Positions 16,784 to 26,105 of a stretch of 64,000 nucleotides of DNA are shown piece after piece (within the stretch, counting starts at the first letter, position 1; the number at the start of each line of letters is the position of its first letter). The position numbers and the translations under genes were made by a program. The stretch spans positions 19,896 through 83,895 of the forward strand of contig NZ_SUUH01000009.1 of NCBI RefSeq assembly GCF_015062615.1, read 5' to 3'. The stretch is from Denitrobacterium detoxificans (lineage in GTDB: Bacteria; Actinomycetota; Coriobacteriia; Coriobacteriales; Eggerthellaceae). The notes beneath the pieces were generated by a model. That model did no database searches. It was not told where the DNA came from and saw only the letters and a list, made by a program, of their open reading frames with translations.

Positions 16784-17026
16784 ACCGCATTTCGGGGTTT
16801 GGCGCCCCGTGCGGTCGGCACGTTGAGCAGTATGCCTTATGAGCTGGGTGTTCTTCTATCACGCAAAATAAGGAAATCCGAAAATATCGTCATTTTCTTG
16901 TCATGCAAAGTGAGTAGTGGCCCGATTTTCGCCCAAATCGAGCATCTGGTATCATCAAGGCAGCAGGAAACGAGATCGGCGCGGAACCGGTGGCAGTTGC
17001 CACCCGCGCAAGAGAGGTTCACGGTC

Positions 17027-18439
17027 ATGACGGAAGCGCAAAAGCCCGCAAACGAGCTCTCCTCGCGGCGCATTGTCGGCTTCGCGTGCAACCAAGGCTT
17101 CGTCTTCTTTCTGTTCTACATGGGCCTAAATCGTCCGCTCGATTTGGGGGCCTTTTCCTTCGAACGCGCCGACTTGGCATTCGTGCTTCTCTTCATGGTA
17201 GTGGGCTTCGGCGTGCCCCGCGCCCTGCCGCACAAAGCACGCGAAACGGTGCTTGCGCGACCCTTCATGTTCGCGTACGCGGCCATCATGGCAATCGCAT
17301 CGCTACTGCCCACACTCTTCCCCGACGCACCCCAGGCGCTCGTCGTTGCCGAAGGCGCGCTCGTCGGCATTCCCACTTCGCTATTGCTAACTGGTTGGGG
17401 CCGGTCGTTCGGGCGCGTATCCACCCGCACCTCGGTGCCCGAAGTGTTCACCGGCTCGCTTCTGGGCGCCTTCCTCTGCGTGGTGTTCTCGTTCGTCACC
17501 ACAAGCGAAATGCTCATCGCCATTCGCCTGCTGCCCATTATCAGCGCGCTGTACATCTACGCGTCCGACCCCGGCGATCGCGCGCCCCTGGCCGCCAACG
17601 AATCGGTGCGCGAACAGGCGGGCAATCTTACCCTCAAGATTCTCAGCGGCACGCTGCTCTTTGGCATGGCGGCAGGCCTCATGGAAACGTTCGGCACCGA
17701 TCCGGGCACCGCGGCCAGCCCCCACTACCAGCTCTCCATGGTGCTGTTCGGGGCATTCCTCATCGGGTCCATCTCGTTGCTTACGTCCGATGGATTCGGC
17801 AAGGGCGCCGCGCTGAACAAGACGTACCGCCTGGCCGTATTCCTCATGCTGTTCGGCACGCTCATGGTGCCCCTGGCGGAATCGGGCGCAGTGCCCCTGC
17901 CGGGCGATGCCGTGGTGCTCGCTGGCTACCTGGGCCTGGAAGCGGTTCTCATTTCGTTGTTCCTGGTCATGGCTAGCATCGAGGGAATCGACGCCTTCGC
18001 ATCGTTTTCGGTTGGATTCACGGCCCTGTTCGCCGGCGAACTTGCTGGCGTGCTTGTAGCCAACGGCATCGATGCCGCATGGGACACGGGCACCACGCCC
18101 TACGTGGTCGTCGTTATCGCCGGCACGCTCGTGCTGCTTTCCTACGTGTTTCTGTTCGGCGAACGCGATTTCTCGGATCTTTCGGAAATCGTTACCGACC
18201 GCGACGAATTCAATCTGGTTTGCACGCATATCAGCAACCAGGCCAAGCTCTCGAAGCGCGAAGCCGAAATCCTGCCCTACGCCCTGCATGGCCGCACGAG
18301 CGAACGAATCGCCACCGAGCTGGGCATTTCGAAGAGCACCGTCGACACGCACCTGCGGCGCATCTACGGCAAAACGGGCGTGCATAGCCGCCAGGAGCTC
18401 ATAGACCTGGGTGAGAAGATCGGCAAAAAGCTTTCCTAA
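17027..18439 (+). CDS. Membrane-embedded LuxR-family transcriptional regulator
   Basis: 470 aa from the ATG at 17027 (MTEAQ), which has AGAGAGG nine bases before it; the reading frame is open further upstream without support. About ten or more hydrophobic segments are followed by a LuxR helix-turn-helix: SKREAEILPYALHG, GISKSTVDTHLRRIYGKTGVHSRQEL. Same architecture as three other genes in the window. It is not beside a reductase; it faces away from tatA, so the maturation/export genes are possible targets. Confidence 0.88.
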   Translation: MTEAQKPANELSSRRIVGFACNQGFVFFLFYMGLNRPLDLGAFSFERADLAFVLLFMVVGFGVPRALPHKARETVLARPFMFAYAAIMAIASLLPTLFPDAPQALVVAEGALVGIPTSLLLTGWGRSFGRVSTRTSVPEVFTGSLLGAFLCVVFSFVTTSEMLIAIRLLPIISALYIYASDPGDRAPLAANESVREQAGNLTLKILSGTLLFGMAAGLMETFGTDPGTAASPHYQLSMVLFGAFLIGSISLLTSDGFGKGAALNKTYRLAVFLMLFGTLMVPLAESGAVPLPGDAVVLAGYLGLEAVLISLFLVMASIEGIDAFASFSVGFTALFAGELAGVLVANGIDAAWDTGTTPYVVVVIAGTLVLLSYVFLFGERDFSDLSEIVTDRDEFNLVCTHISNQAKLSKREAEILPYALHGRTSERIATELGISKSTVDTHLRRIYGKTGVHSRQELIDLGEKIGKKLS

Positions 18440-18444
18440 CGAAA

Positions 18445-18468
18445 AACGGCCCGCAGATGCGGGCCGTT
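18445..18468. terminator. Bidirectional terminator between LuxR and engB
   Basis: AACGGCCCGCA and TGCGGGCCGTT form an 11-bp perfect stem with a 2-nt loop (effectively 10 bp and 4 nt). T-rich tracts lie on both strands (TTGCTTTC on plus, TTTTTCGTT on minus). It serves two convergent genes. Confidence 0.88.
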
Positions 18469-18484
18469 GCTTTCTGGGTTTCCC

Positions 18485-19081
18485 CTACGCCATCTGGGCG
18501 ACGGCGTCTTCGATGAGCGTGCGTATGTCATCCACGCCATCGCCAGAATGCGAGCTGCATGGCACAACCACCACATCACCCGCAACGGCAAGCTGACGGC
18601 AAAGCGAAGACACCTGTTGACGACGCTTGTTCGTGCCAAGCTTGTCGGACTTCGTGAAGGCAATCATGAACGGAATCTCGTTCGCCTGCAGGAACTCGAT
18701 CATCTGCACGTCGAGCGGGCTAGCGTCGTGACGAATGTCCACCAGCAGCACGCAGAGCGCATACTTGCGGTCCTGCGTGAAGTAGCCCTCGATAAGGGGG
18801 CGCCAGGCATCCATCTCGGCCTTCGAAACCTTTGCATAGCCGTAGCCCGGAAGGTCGACGAAATCGACGTCGCCCACGTTGAAGAAGTTGATCTGCCTGG
18901 TCTTACCCGGCGTTCCACCTACCTTTACCAGGTCTTTCCTGCGAAAGATCTTGTTCATGAGCGAGCTCTTGCCCACGTTGGAACGCCCCACGAACGAGAT
19001 TTCGGGACGCACCGAAGGCGCCACCTGCTCGGCTTTGGCGTTCGACGTAACAAATTTGGCAAGCTGATAGTTAATAGCCAT
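18485..19081 (-). CDS. engB: Ribosome biogenesis GTP-binding protein EngB/YsxC
   Basis: 198 aa. G1 FVGRSNVGKSSLMNKIF, G3 DLPGYGYAKVSK and G4 FTKSDKL are the hallmarks of EngB, an essential GTPase in 50S subunit assembly. Length is normal. It follows the upstream hypothetical gene by 9 bp and is probably co-transcribed. Confidence 0.95.
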   Translation of the reverse strand: MAINYQLAKFVTSNAKAEQVAPSVRPEISFVGRSNVGKSSLMNKIFRRKDLVKVGGTPGKTRQINFFNVGDVDFVDLPGYGYAKVSKAEMDAWRPLIEGYFTQDRKYALCVLLVDIRHDASPLDVQMIEFLQANEIPFMIAFTKSDKLGTNKRRQQVSSLCRQLAVAGDVVVVPCSSHSGDGVDDIRTLIEDAVAQMA

Positions 19082-19090
19082 TGCGTTCTC

Positions 19091-19762
19091 CTACATTCCG
19101 CCGCGCAGGAAGTTTTCCCACCACGAGCGCGAGGCCATGCCGAAATTGCCCAACATGTCGAGCAGCTGATTCTGCTGTTCGGCGGGAAGCGAGCGGAACT
19201 CGCGCTGCATGTCTTCCTTGAATGCCTGGGGGTTCGCCTGCGCCTCGCTCAGCATGTCCTGCATCTGCCGGATCGCCTCGGGGTCGAGCCCTTGCGGAGC
19301 GCCCGCACCGCCAAACAGCGCAGACATATCGGGCATGCCCTGCTGCGCGCTCTGGCTGGCTGCCTCGGGGCGCGGCAGGTCGAGCTTGTACATGGCTTCC
19401 AGCAAATCGTCGAAATGCGGAGGCGTAAGGGACCCGCCACGAGAGCGCATGCTGAATACGCCTTCTTTGAATACGACCGAGAGGCTCCACTTCATGCCGT
19501 GGTCGATGGCGGTGTCGGCATATTCCTCTTCCCAGCCGAACACACCTGCCGCGTCGAGCTCGTCCTTGAAACGCTGTGCGGCTTCCTGGCTCATCTCGCG
19601 CGTAAAGCGCACGGCAGGAGGATTGCCCACGCCCTGTTCCACCTGCAGTTCGTACAGATTCTCTTCAGTTCGGCGCATACGGAACAGCGAACGCCCGCGC
19701 CCCACCTGGACCAGGGTAAACGTAAAACTATCGAAAGGCGGATTCGCCTTCACTTCAGACAT
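19091..19762 (-). CDS. Conserved hypothetical protein
   Basis: 223 aa from the ATG at 19762 (MSEVK). No signal peptide or membrane segment. The N-terminal ~115 residues look like a compact alpha/beta domain (FTFTLVQVGRGRSLFRMRR; FTREMSQEAAQRFKDEL). The C-terminus is Gln/Met/Pro-rich with DPEAIRQMQDMLSEAQANP, resembling low-complexity tails. I cannot name a family. It sits directly before engB. Confidence 0.7.
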   Translation of the reverse strand: MSEVKANPPFDSFTFTLVQVGRGRSLFRMRRTEENLYELQVEQGVGNPPAVRFTREMSQEAAQRFKDELDAAGVFGWEEEYADTAIDHGMKWSLSVVFKEGVFSMRSRGGSLTPPHFDDLLEAMYKLDLPRPEAASQSAQQGMPDMSALFGGAGAPQGLDPEAIRQMQDMLSEAQANPQAFKEDMQREFRSLPAEQQNQLLDMLGNFGMASRSWWENFLRGGM

Positions 19763-19840
19763 TGGTACTCCTTCGTTGTGTTTCGCTAGAAGGATACCAG
19801 AAGGTGGCGGCACCATGCGGTACCGCCACCAAGCCGCAAT

Positions 19841-21334
19841 CTAGCGCTGCGGGAAGAAGGCCTCAAGGCGCTTCTCGTCGGAAGGTTTGCCCAGGTAGGA
19901 ACCAATTACCATGAGCAGGAACGCCACGGTGATGCCAATGACGATTTGATGCAGACCGAAGGGCTTGAACCCGATGGCCATGCACAGGCAGTAGGCGAAC
20001 GTGCCACCCGCCATGCTAGCGATAGCGCCCGTCTTGTTAGCGCGCTTCCAGAACAGCGCGCCCACGAATACCCAGCAGAACGCCGTCTCCAAACCGCCAA
20101 ACGCGAACATGTTGATCTTCCAGATCACGCTGGGCGGCACGATGGAGAGCACGAATACCACAACGCCGATGACCAGCGTTACCACCTGACTCGCACGAGC
20201 GATGGTGCGGTCAGACGGCTGCTTTTCCGCGCGCTCGCTGTGATGGAGCCACAGGTCCTTCACGATGGCGGAAGAGCTGGCAATGAGCAGGCTCGACACC
20301 GTGGAAATGCTGGCTGCGATGGGGCCCACGATGGCGATGCCGGCAAGCCAAGGCGGCAGGCTGCTTACGATGGCCTGCGGAATGATATTGTCGACGCTGC
20401 CGCCGTAATCGGCCAGGCTACCAGGCAGAATGCCGGCAGCAAGCACGCCCAGGGCGGTAACGCCAATCATCATGGCGCCAATGATGACGGTGCCCAGGAT
20501 CATGGCGCGGCGCAGCGACTTCGTATCCTTGTAGCCCATGCAACGCACCACCGACTGCGGCAGGCAGAACGTGAAGATGCCTACGAGCAGCCACTGCGTG
20601 AAGTACAGCGAGATGGGCATGTTGCCGCCCGACGTGGGCTCGAGCATTTCCGGATGATTCGAGGCGATGGAGTCCATGATGTTCTCGTAGCCGCCACCTG
20701 CGGAAAGAATGCCACCTGCCAACACCACGATGCCAATGAGCATCACAATGCCGCACAGGGCGTCGGTGATGGCCACGCCGCGGAAGCCGCCCACCGTGGT
20801 GAACAGGATGACTGCAATGCCGAAGATGCACAGGCCAATGTTGTAGGAATAGCCCGTTACCGCCTCGAACAGCTTGGCGCCGCCCACGAACTGGGCGACC
20901 ATAGTGGCCGCGAAGAAGACCACGATAATGAGCGCGGCAACGCCCGCAAGCACATTGGACTGATAGCGCTCGCGAATGACGTCCACCACCGTTACCGCTC
21001 CAATGCGACGGCTGATGAGAGCCATCTTCTTGCCCATGATGCCGTACAGGATGAACAGCGTGGTCACCTGCACGCCAGCCATGTACACCCAGCCGAAGCC
21101 GATGCTCCACGCCTGACCAGGGCCGCCCACGAACGAGCTCACCGAGCCATACGTGGCAATGGTGGTCATGGCAAGCACGAAACCGCCCAGGCTGCGATTG
21201 CCGATGAAGTATTCCGAAACGAATCCGCCCGAACTCGTGGCGCGCGCAGCGTGGCGCGCGTAGATCGCCGCCGCAAGGGCAACGAGCAAGAACAGCGAAA
21301 TGGGCAGCAGACCTGCCAAGACTTCGTTAGTCAT
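19841..21334 (-). CDS. panF: Sodium/pantothenate symporter
   Basis: 497 aa from the ATG at 21334. Twelve to thirteen membrane segments and SSS-family motifs are visible: ATYGSVSSFVGGPGQAW early and GPIAASISTVSSLLIASSS in the middle, where sodium sites lie. The gene overlaps yhdT by 8 bp. The YhdT-PanF pairing is the usual context for pantothenate uptake, which supports the specific name over a generic solute symporter. Confidence 0.85.
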   Translation of the reverse strand: MTNEVLAGLLPISLFLLVALAAAIYARHAARATSSGGFVSEYFIGNRSLGGFVLAMTTIATYGSVSSFVGGPGQAWSIGFGWVYMAGVQVTTLFILYGIMGKKMALISRRIGAVTVVDVIRERYQSNVLAGVAALIIVVFFAATMVAQFVGGAKLFEAVTGYSYNIGLCIFGIAVILFTTVGGFRGVAITDALCGIVMLIGIVVLAGGILSAGGGYENIMDSIASNHPEMLEPTSGGNMPISLYFTQWLLVGIFTFCLPQSVVRCMGYKDTKSLRRAMILGTVIIGAMMIGVTALGVLAAGILPGSLADYGGSVDNIIPQAIVSSLPPWLAGIAIVGPIAASISTVSSLLIASSSAIVKDLWLHHSERAEKQPSDRTIARASQVVTLVIGVVVFVLSIVPPSVIWKINMFAFGGLETAFCWVFVGALFWKRANKTGAIASMAGGTFAYCLCMAIGFKPFGLHQIVIGITVAFLLMVIGSYLGKPSDEKRLEAFFPQR

Positions 21335-21590
21335 GGTGCGCCTCCCCTTCCGCATCGTCGAGCGAGAAGTCGGCGAAGACCTTCTTGCCCAAGAAAACGG
21401 CGACGGCAATAGCAAAGAGCCAGGTGCCCACCGTGCCTCCAATGATCCAGATGGGGGTATGGAACAGCTGCACGTCGAGCCCCGAAAGGCCAAAGCCCAG
21501 CAGGATCCACACCACGATGGTCGCGAAGAGCGCAACTACCGTCGCTTTCGCCTCCTTGTTTGCCTGGAGTAATTTCTCCCTGTAGGTCAT
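21327..21590 (-). CDS. yhdT: YhdT family small membrane protein
   Basis: 87 aa with two membrane segments (VVALFATIVVWILLGFGLSG and IIGGTVGTWLFAIAVAVFLG). Matches the DUF997/YhdT family that is almost always encoded just before panF. Function unproven; presumed accessory to pantothenate transport. Start after GGAGAGG. Confidence 0.85.
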   Translation of the reverse strand: MTYREKLLQANKEAKATVVALFATIVVWILLGFGLSGLDVQLFHTPIWIIGGTVGTWLFAIAVAVFLGKKVFADFSLDDAEGEAHHD

Positions 21591-21615
21591 GCGATCCTCT
21601 CCTGCATATATGCGC

Positions 21616-21640
21616 GCTTGCGCCTAACCCCTGCGCAAGC
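21616..21640. promoter_or_regulatory. 8-bp dyad upstream of yhdT-panF
   Basis: GCTTGCGC (21616-21623) and GCGCAAGC (21633-21640) are perfect arms with a 9-bp spacer, 26-50 bp upstream of the yhdT start, where an operator would act. Confidence 0.4.
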
Positions 21641-21722
21641 ACTGTGACTTGGTGATTGTATCGGCTCGCAACAACGACTACCATTGCTTTGAATGTATGT
21701 GGGTAACCCGAAGGAGCAAGCG

Positions 21723-23372
21723 GTGCATCTGAAGATTCAAAAGCGCAAGGGGCGGCAGTACCTTTCCGTGGTGCAAAACTATCGGGAGAACGGCACCACC
21801 AAGACGCGCACCGTGGAAACCATCGGGTACGCCGACGCGTATGAGGGGGATTACGACAATCCTATCGAGCACTTCCGCGCCTACGTTGCAGAGCTGAACG
21901 AACGAGAAGCCGAAGGGAACGCAAAGATTGAACTGCGGTTTTCCCGAGACGCCCAAATTGGCGACACCGATGCGCCGGCCATGCGCCTGGGTTCGGCCGT
22001 GGCGCTGGGATGCTTGGACGCACTGGGTGTGAAGCAATTCTTCAATGCTCGCTGCAGCCACGAGCACTTCCCGCATGCCGCGGGGCGCATCTTCGAGATG
22101 CTCGCCACCGAGCGCATGATGCACGTGGCGTCCAAGCGCGAATCATGGGAGCGCCGAGGAGCATTTCCGCGCACATGCGCATTCTCGTTCGAAAACGTGT
22201 ACGCCGCACTCGTGTGCTTTGCGCACCACGACGCCCAGCTTACCCGCGCCATGCGCGTGGCCTGCGAAAACATTCGCCCCTACGACCGCTCGTGCGGGTA
22301 TTTGGCATGCGCGCCCTTTGCCTTTTCGCCTACGACCGATGTGCATCCCGCAGGCCCGGAGAACGACGGCGCAAGCGCAGCGAGTAGCACGCCCCACGAA
22401 TCTGCGCGCGAGACGCACTGGATGTGCATGCTCATGGATGCCGAGGGGATTCCGCTGGATTACCAGCTGGTGGAGGGCGAGCCCGACGCTAGCGCACTTG
22501 CCGAACTGGCAAGTTGGGGGCGACGCGAACACGGACTGCAGCGCGTGGTGGTGATTGCGGGTCGCCTTTCCCATTTGGGGAATGCGATGCTGGAGCTTTC
22601 CGCGCAAGGAGACGGATTCGTGTTCTACGAGCCCGTTCACGCAGGAAGCGAGCTGGCGGAATGGGCAAGCACGGCGCATGGCTACGTGCGCAGCGAGAAG
22701 GGGACGTACCGCATCAAGTCACGCACGCGCACGGTGAGCGCGGGGGAAGATGGGGCGCTGAACGAGCCGAGCAGCGAAAGCGGCGGGACGCAAAGCCAAA
22801 ACGACCAGGTAGATGCGGACGGGCACTCGGGCGCAAACGAAAACGCGACCACGAACGACACCGTGAGCACGGCCGGCAAGGCAAGCGCGAGCGACCACGC
22901 AGCCCCGGGGGCCAGCCTCACCATCAAGGAAGTGGTACTGCGCAGTCAGGGGTACGCCTGCACCATCACGAGCGAAACGCGCCTGAGCGCCGCGCGCATC
23001 TTCAACCTATTCCGCGAGCTCTGGCGCCTTACGGAGCCGTTCCAGGTCATGGAAGCCGACTTCAGCCCCATGCCCTACCCCGTTCCGCACGCCGACCACA
23101 TTCGCGCGCACTTCCTGGTGTGCTACGCGGCGTTCATGGCGCTGCGTATGCTGCGCTGGCGCACGAACTGGCAATACAACGCTGCGGGCATGGCCGACGC
23201 GTTGCTGCACATGGAGGGCATGCACCTGCAGCAGAACTGGTATTTGTTCAACTACCGCACCCCCGTAACCGACCTGATAGAAGAAGTATGCGACATCCCC
23301 GTCGCGCGCAGGTTGCGCACCCCCGCCGACGTGCGAAGCGCGATCACGAGCACGCGTGGGGCGTTTGGGTAA
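21723..23372 (+). CDS. IS1634-like transposase homologue with apparently lost catalytic residues
   Basis: 549 aa from the GTG at 21723, six bases after AAGGAG; the in-frame ATG at 21693 lacks a site and would add ten residues foreign to the family. The N-terminus (MHLKIQKRKGRQYLSVV, then ETIGYADAYE, NPIEHF) and the C-terminal HIRAHFLVCYAAFMALRMLRW are those of IS1634/IS4-type transposases. The DDE core is altered: the usual Asp of the VADKG motif is Gly280 (VVVIAGRLS), the catalytic Glu of the Y-R-E-K signature is Thr437 (LTEPF) and its Lys is Glu444; no DxT first-Asp motif is visible around residues 190-240. A Ser/Thr/Asn-rich insert lies near 338-399. No stop or frameshift interrupts it and I see no terminal inverted repeats. 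Either an old IS remnant or a domesticated protein. Confidence 0.75.
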   Translation: MHLKIQKRKGRQYLSVVQNYRENGTTKTRTVETIGYADAYEGDYDNPIEHFRAYVAELNEREAEGNAKIELRFSRDAQIGDTDAPAMRLGSAVALGCLDALGVKQFFNARCSHEHFPHAAGRIFEMLATERMMHVASKRESWERRGAFPRTCAFSFENVYAALVCFAHHDAQLTRAMRVACENIRPYDRSCGYLACAPFAFSPTTDVHPAGPENDGASAASSTPHESARETHWMCMLMDAEGIPLDYQLVEGEPDASALAELASWGRREHGLQRVVVIAGRLSHLGNAMLELSAQGDGFVFYEPVHAGSELAEWASTAHGYVRSEKGTYRIKSRTRTVSAGEDGALNEPSSESGGTQSQNDQVDADGHSGANENATTNDTVSTAGKASASDHAAPGASLTIKEVVLRSQGYACTITSETRLSAARIFNLFRELWRLTEPFQVMEADFSPMPYPVPHADHIRAHFLVCYAAFMALRMLRWRTNWQYNAAGMADALLHMEGMHLQQNWYLFNYRTPVTDLIEEVCDIPVARRLRTPADVRSAITSTRGAFG

Positions 23373-23481
23373 GGGACATGGGCCCGCGTACAGCATCTGG
23401 CAAGCCCCGCGCGCATCTAGCCAAAGATTGCAGCGGCGTTTCCATTCCCTGTCACTTTGATGGGCTAAAGCGCGTGAGGGA

Positions 23482-23508
23482 TTTACGCACGTAGCGTTCT
23501 CCTATAAT
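23482..23508 (+). promoter_or_regulatory. Probable promoter of dapL
   Basis: A perfect -10 box TATAAT at 23503-23508 is preceded by TTTACG at 23482 with a 15-bp spacer (a weak, short-spaced -35). The dapL ATG follows at 23547 with GGAAGGAG before it. No riboswitch-like fold is obvious in the short leader. Confidence 0.55.
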
Positions 23509-23546
23509 GGGCGCCAACAAAAAGCGAACACGCGGAAGGAGCCCGC

Positions 23547-24767
23547 ATGGCCAAAGTCAACGCAAATTACGCCAAGCTGCCCGGCAGCTATCTGTTCACC
23601 GAAATCGCCCACCGCACGGCGCGCTACATGGAAGAGCACCCCGACGCGAAGATGATCAAGATGGGCATCGGCGACGTCACGCGCCCGCTGGTTCCCGCAG
23701 TACTGGAAGCCATGCACGACGCCGTCAACGACATGTCCACCAGCGAGAACTTCCACGGCTACGGCCCCGAGCAGGGCTACGACTTCCTGCGCAACGCCAT
23801 CGTCGAGAACGACTTCGCCGCCCGCGGCGTCGACATCGCCGCCGACGAGATCTTCGTCTCCGACGGCGCCAAGAGCGACTGCGGCAATATCGGCGACCTG
23901 TTCGACGTGGACAACGTGGTTGCCGTATGCGACCCCGTCTACCCCGTGTACGTGGACACTAACGCCATGGCCGGCCGCGCAGGCGACTACGACGAAGCCG
24001 CCCAGAACTGGACGAACATCGTCTACATGCCCACCACCGCAGAGAACGGCTTCTGCCCCGCCCTGCCCGAGCGCGACGCCGACATCATCTACCTGTGCTC
24101 GCCCAACAACCCCACGGGCACCGTCCTCAACTTCGACCAGCTGAAGGTCTGGGTCGACTACGCCAACGAGCACGACTCGATCATCCTGTTCGACGCCGCA
24201 TACGAGCGCTTCATCACCGAAGAGAACGTGCCGCACAGCATCTTCGAGGTACCCGGTGCCAAGACCTGCGCCATCGAGTTCCGTTCGTTCTCGAAGACGG
24301 CCGGCTTCACCGGCGCACGCTGCGGTTACACCGTGGTGCCGAAGGACCTGGTGCGCGACGGCCAGAGTCTGAACGCCATGTGGAACCGCCGTCAGACCAC
24401 GAAGTTCAACGGCGCAAGCTACATCATCCAGCGTGGCGCTGCGGCCATCTACACACCCGAAGGCAAGCAGCAAATCGAGGACACGCTCGATTACTACCGC
24501 GCGAATGCACGCGTAATCAAGGAAGGCCTGGAGGCCGCTGGCTTCACCGTATTCGGTGCTGTGAACAGCCCGTACGTCTGGTGCAAGACGCCCGAGGGCA
24601 TGGGCTCCTGGGAGTTCTTCGACCTGCTGCTGACCAAGGCGAACATCATCACCACGCCGGGTGCGGGCTTCGGCCCCTCGGGCGAAGGCTACATCCGTCT
24701 TACCGCCTTCGGCGACGCCGAGGCAACCAAGGAAGCCATGCAGCGCATCGCTCAGCTGGAGCTGTAA
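23547..24767 (+). CDS. dapL: LL-diaminopimelate aminotransferase
   Basis: 406 aa, normal for DapL (about 410). Signature stretches: MGIGDVTRPL, FHGYGPEQGYDFLR, CSPNNPTGT, and the PLP lysine in SFSKTAGFTGARCGY. The enzyme converts tetrahydrodipicolinate directly to LL-diaminopimelate, by-passing the acylated intermediates of lysine and peptidoglycan synthesis. Monocistronic, with its own promoter and terminator. Codon use is strongly GC-ending, suggesting high expression. Confidence 0.95.
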   Translation: MAKVNANYAKLPGSYLFTEIAHRTARYMEEHPDAKMIKMGIGDVTRPLVPAVLEAMHDAVNDMSTSENFHGYGPEQGYDFLRNAIVENDFAARGVDIAADEIFVSDGAKSDCGNIGDLFDVDNVVAVCDPVYPVYVDTNAMAGRAGDYDEAAQNWTNIVYMPTTAENGFCPALPERDADIIYLCSPNNPTGTVLNFDQLKVWVDYANEHDSIILFDAAYERFITEENVPHSIFEVPGAKTCAIEFRSFSKTAGFTGARCGYTVVPKDLVRDGQSLNAMWNRRQTTKFNGASYIIQRGAAAIYTPEGKQQIEDTLDYYRANARVIKEGLEAAGFTVFGAVNSPYVWCKTPEGMGSWEFFDLLLTKANIITTPGAGFGPSGEGYIRLTAFGDAEATKEAMQRIAQLEL

Positions 24768-24795
24768 ACGAGCGCCGCAAACAACCCGCAAACGC

Positions 24796-24842
24796 AACCC
24801 CGCCCGCGCCAACCTTCGGCGCGCGCGGGGTTTGTTTTATTC
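24796..24842 (+). terminator. Terminator after dapL
   Basis: AACCCCGCCCGCGCC (24796-24810) pairs with GGCGCGCGCGGGGTT (24818-24832), 15 bp with two mismatches and a 7-nt loop, followed by TTTGTTTTATT. Confidence 0.9.
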
Positions 24843-25001
24843 CCGACCGGAAAATAACAAAGAATTAGACAGCCAACGCCCAATCGTCAAGCAGACATTA
24901 TCAGCAATCGGACACCAACCACCAGCACCCCCATTGCCAACCCACGCGGCACCTGATATACAACCTATACGACGTAATCCGCTCACAAGGGAGGGCACGC
25001 C

Positions 25002-25634
25002 ATGGCATTCGACTTCAAGAAGGAATACCGCGACCTATACCAGCCCAAGACGAAACCGACCATTGTCGACGTGCCAAACATGCGCTTCATCGCCATAGAG
25101 GGATCGGGCGACCCAAACGAAGAAAACGGCGCATACTCAATTGCCGTGAGAGCGCTCTACGCCGTGGCCTACACGCTGAAAATGAGCTACAAAACCGACC
25201 ACGTCATCCCCGGCTTCTACGAATACGTCGTCCCGCCGCTGGAGGGTTTCTGGTGGCAGCCCGGCATCGCCGGCGTCGACTACGCCAACAAGTCAACCTT
25301 CCATTGGATCTCGGCCATACGCGTACCGGAATTCGTCGATGACACCCAGTTCGCCTGGGCAATCGAAGCCGCCACCGCAAAGAAGAAGCTCAACCTCTCG
25401 CATGTGCATCTCATCGACCTAAACGAGGGCACCTGCGTCCAATGCATGCACATTGGCCCCTACGATAACGAACCCGCAACCATCGACCTCATGCACGAGT
25501 TCGCAGCATCACAGGGCTACGAACTCGACTTCTCGGACGACCGCAGGCACCACGAGATCTACCTCTCCGACCCAAACAAGGCCAAACCCGAGAAGCTAAA
25601 GACCGTCGTGCGCCACCCCGTTTGCAAGGCATAG
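25002..25634 (+). CDS. GyrI-like small-molecule-binding protein
   Basis: 210 aa, start after AAGGGAGG. It has the GyrI-like fold motifs (MRFIAIEGSGDPN; GFYEYVVPPLEGFWW; VHLIDLNEGTCVQCMHIGPY then RHHEIYLSDP). Free-standing proteins of this class occur in many anaerobes and may bind or break down toxic small molecules (some are cyclopropanoid hydrolases). No DNA-binding domain is attached. Function here is open. Confidence 0.85.
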   Translation: MAFDFKKEYRDLYQPKTKPTIVDVPNMRFIAIEGSGDPNEENGAYSIAVRALYAVAYTLKMSYKTDHVIPGFYEYVVPPLEGFWWQPGIAGVDYANKSTFHWISAIRVPEFVDDTQFAWAIEAATAKKKLNLSHVHLIDLNEGTCVQCMHIGPYDNEPATIDLMHEFAASQGYELDFSDDRRHHEIYLSDPNKAKPEKLKTVVRHPVCKA

Positions 25635-25762
25635 TCGTAGGGACTTGCCCACCCGGCACGCACGGAAAAGCCCCGCGTGCTGGCCAACACAGGCAACGGG
25701 TGCGCCATCCCGCAGCGAGCAACAACGCCCGCAGCGGCTTCCGTCACCGCAAAGACCAAATT

Positions 25763-25990
25763 GGGCAAAATCAGCGATGCTTTTGTAAAAAATGTCGCCG
25801 TTTACACGTCGCGAGAGCCCGCGGAGGCGACACTCTCCGTAAGGCAAAATCGCGACCTGGGACAATACGCTCTCGTAACGCCCAAACAAGCCATCTGAAG
25901 CCCGAATCGCCCTCATCAAGAGCTCATTAACGTGTAAACGGCGACATTTCTTACATTTAGTCGGCCAAATTTGCTCATTTTCCTGCCGAG
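25763..25990. repeat. MITE-like inverted-repeat element, copy 1
   Basis: Left arm 25763-25808 (GGGCAAAAT... to ...GTCGCCGTTTACACG) and right arm 25931-25990 in reverse share an 18-bp exact core AATGTCGCCGTTTACACG next to TGTAA(A/G)AA; outer ends carry GGCA. About 120 bp of unrelated DNA lies between. It has no credible gene. It lies in the 820-bp gap between the GyrI-like gene and the HAD gene. Confidence 0.65.
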
Positions 25991-26105
25991 CGCGACCGAA
26001 CGAACCCATTTCACCATCCGCGCGACCAATTACGCAGGTCGGCGCCATCCCGCTACACACGAAGAGGGGGCATGATGCGCCCCGATTTCCACGCTGGAGA
26101 CCCCG

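Noticed and set aside
21600..23480. Complete insertion sequence around the IS1634-like gene
   Set aside because: No matching terminal inverted repeats or target duplication could be found at either side; the 8-bp dyad at 21616-21640 is local to the yhdT promoter.
23373..23546. Lysine riboswitch before dapL
   Set aside because: None of the conserved L-box blocks is visible and the leader after the -10 box is only about 35 nt.
25677..25898. 73-codon frame inside the GyrI-HAD gap
   Set aside because: No ribosome site and it runs through the arm of the inverted-repeat element.
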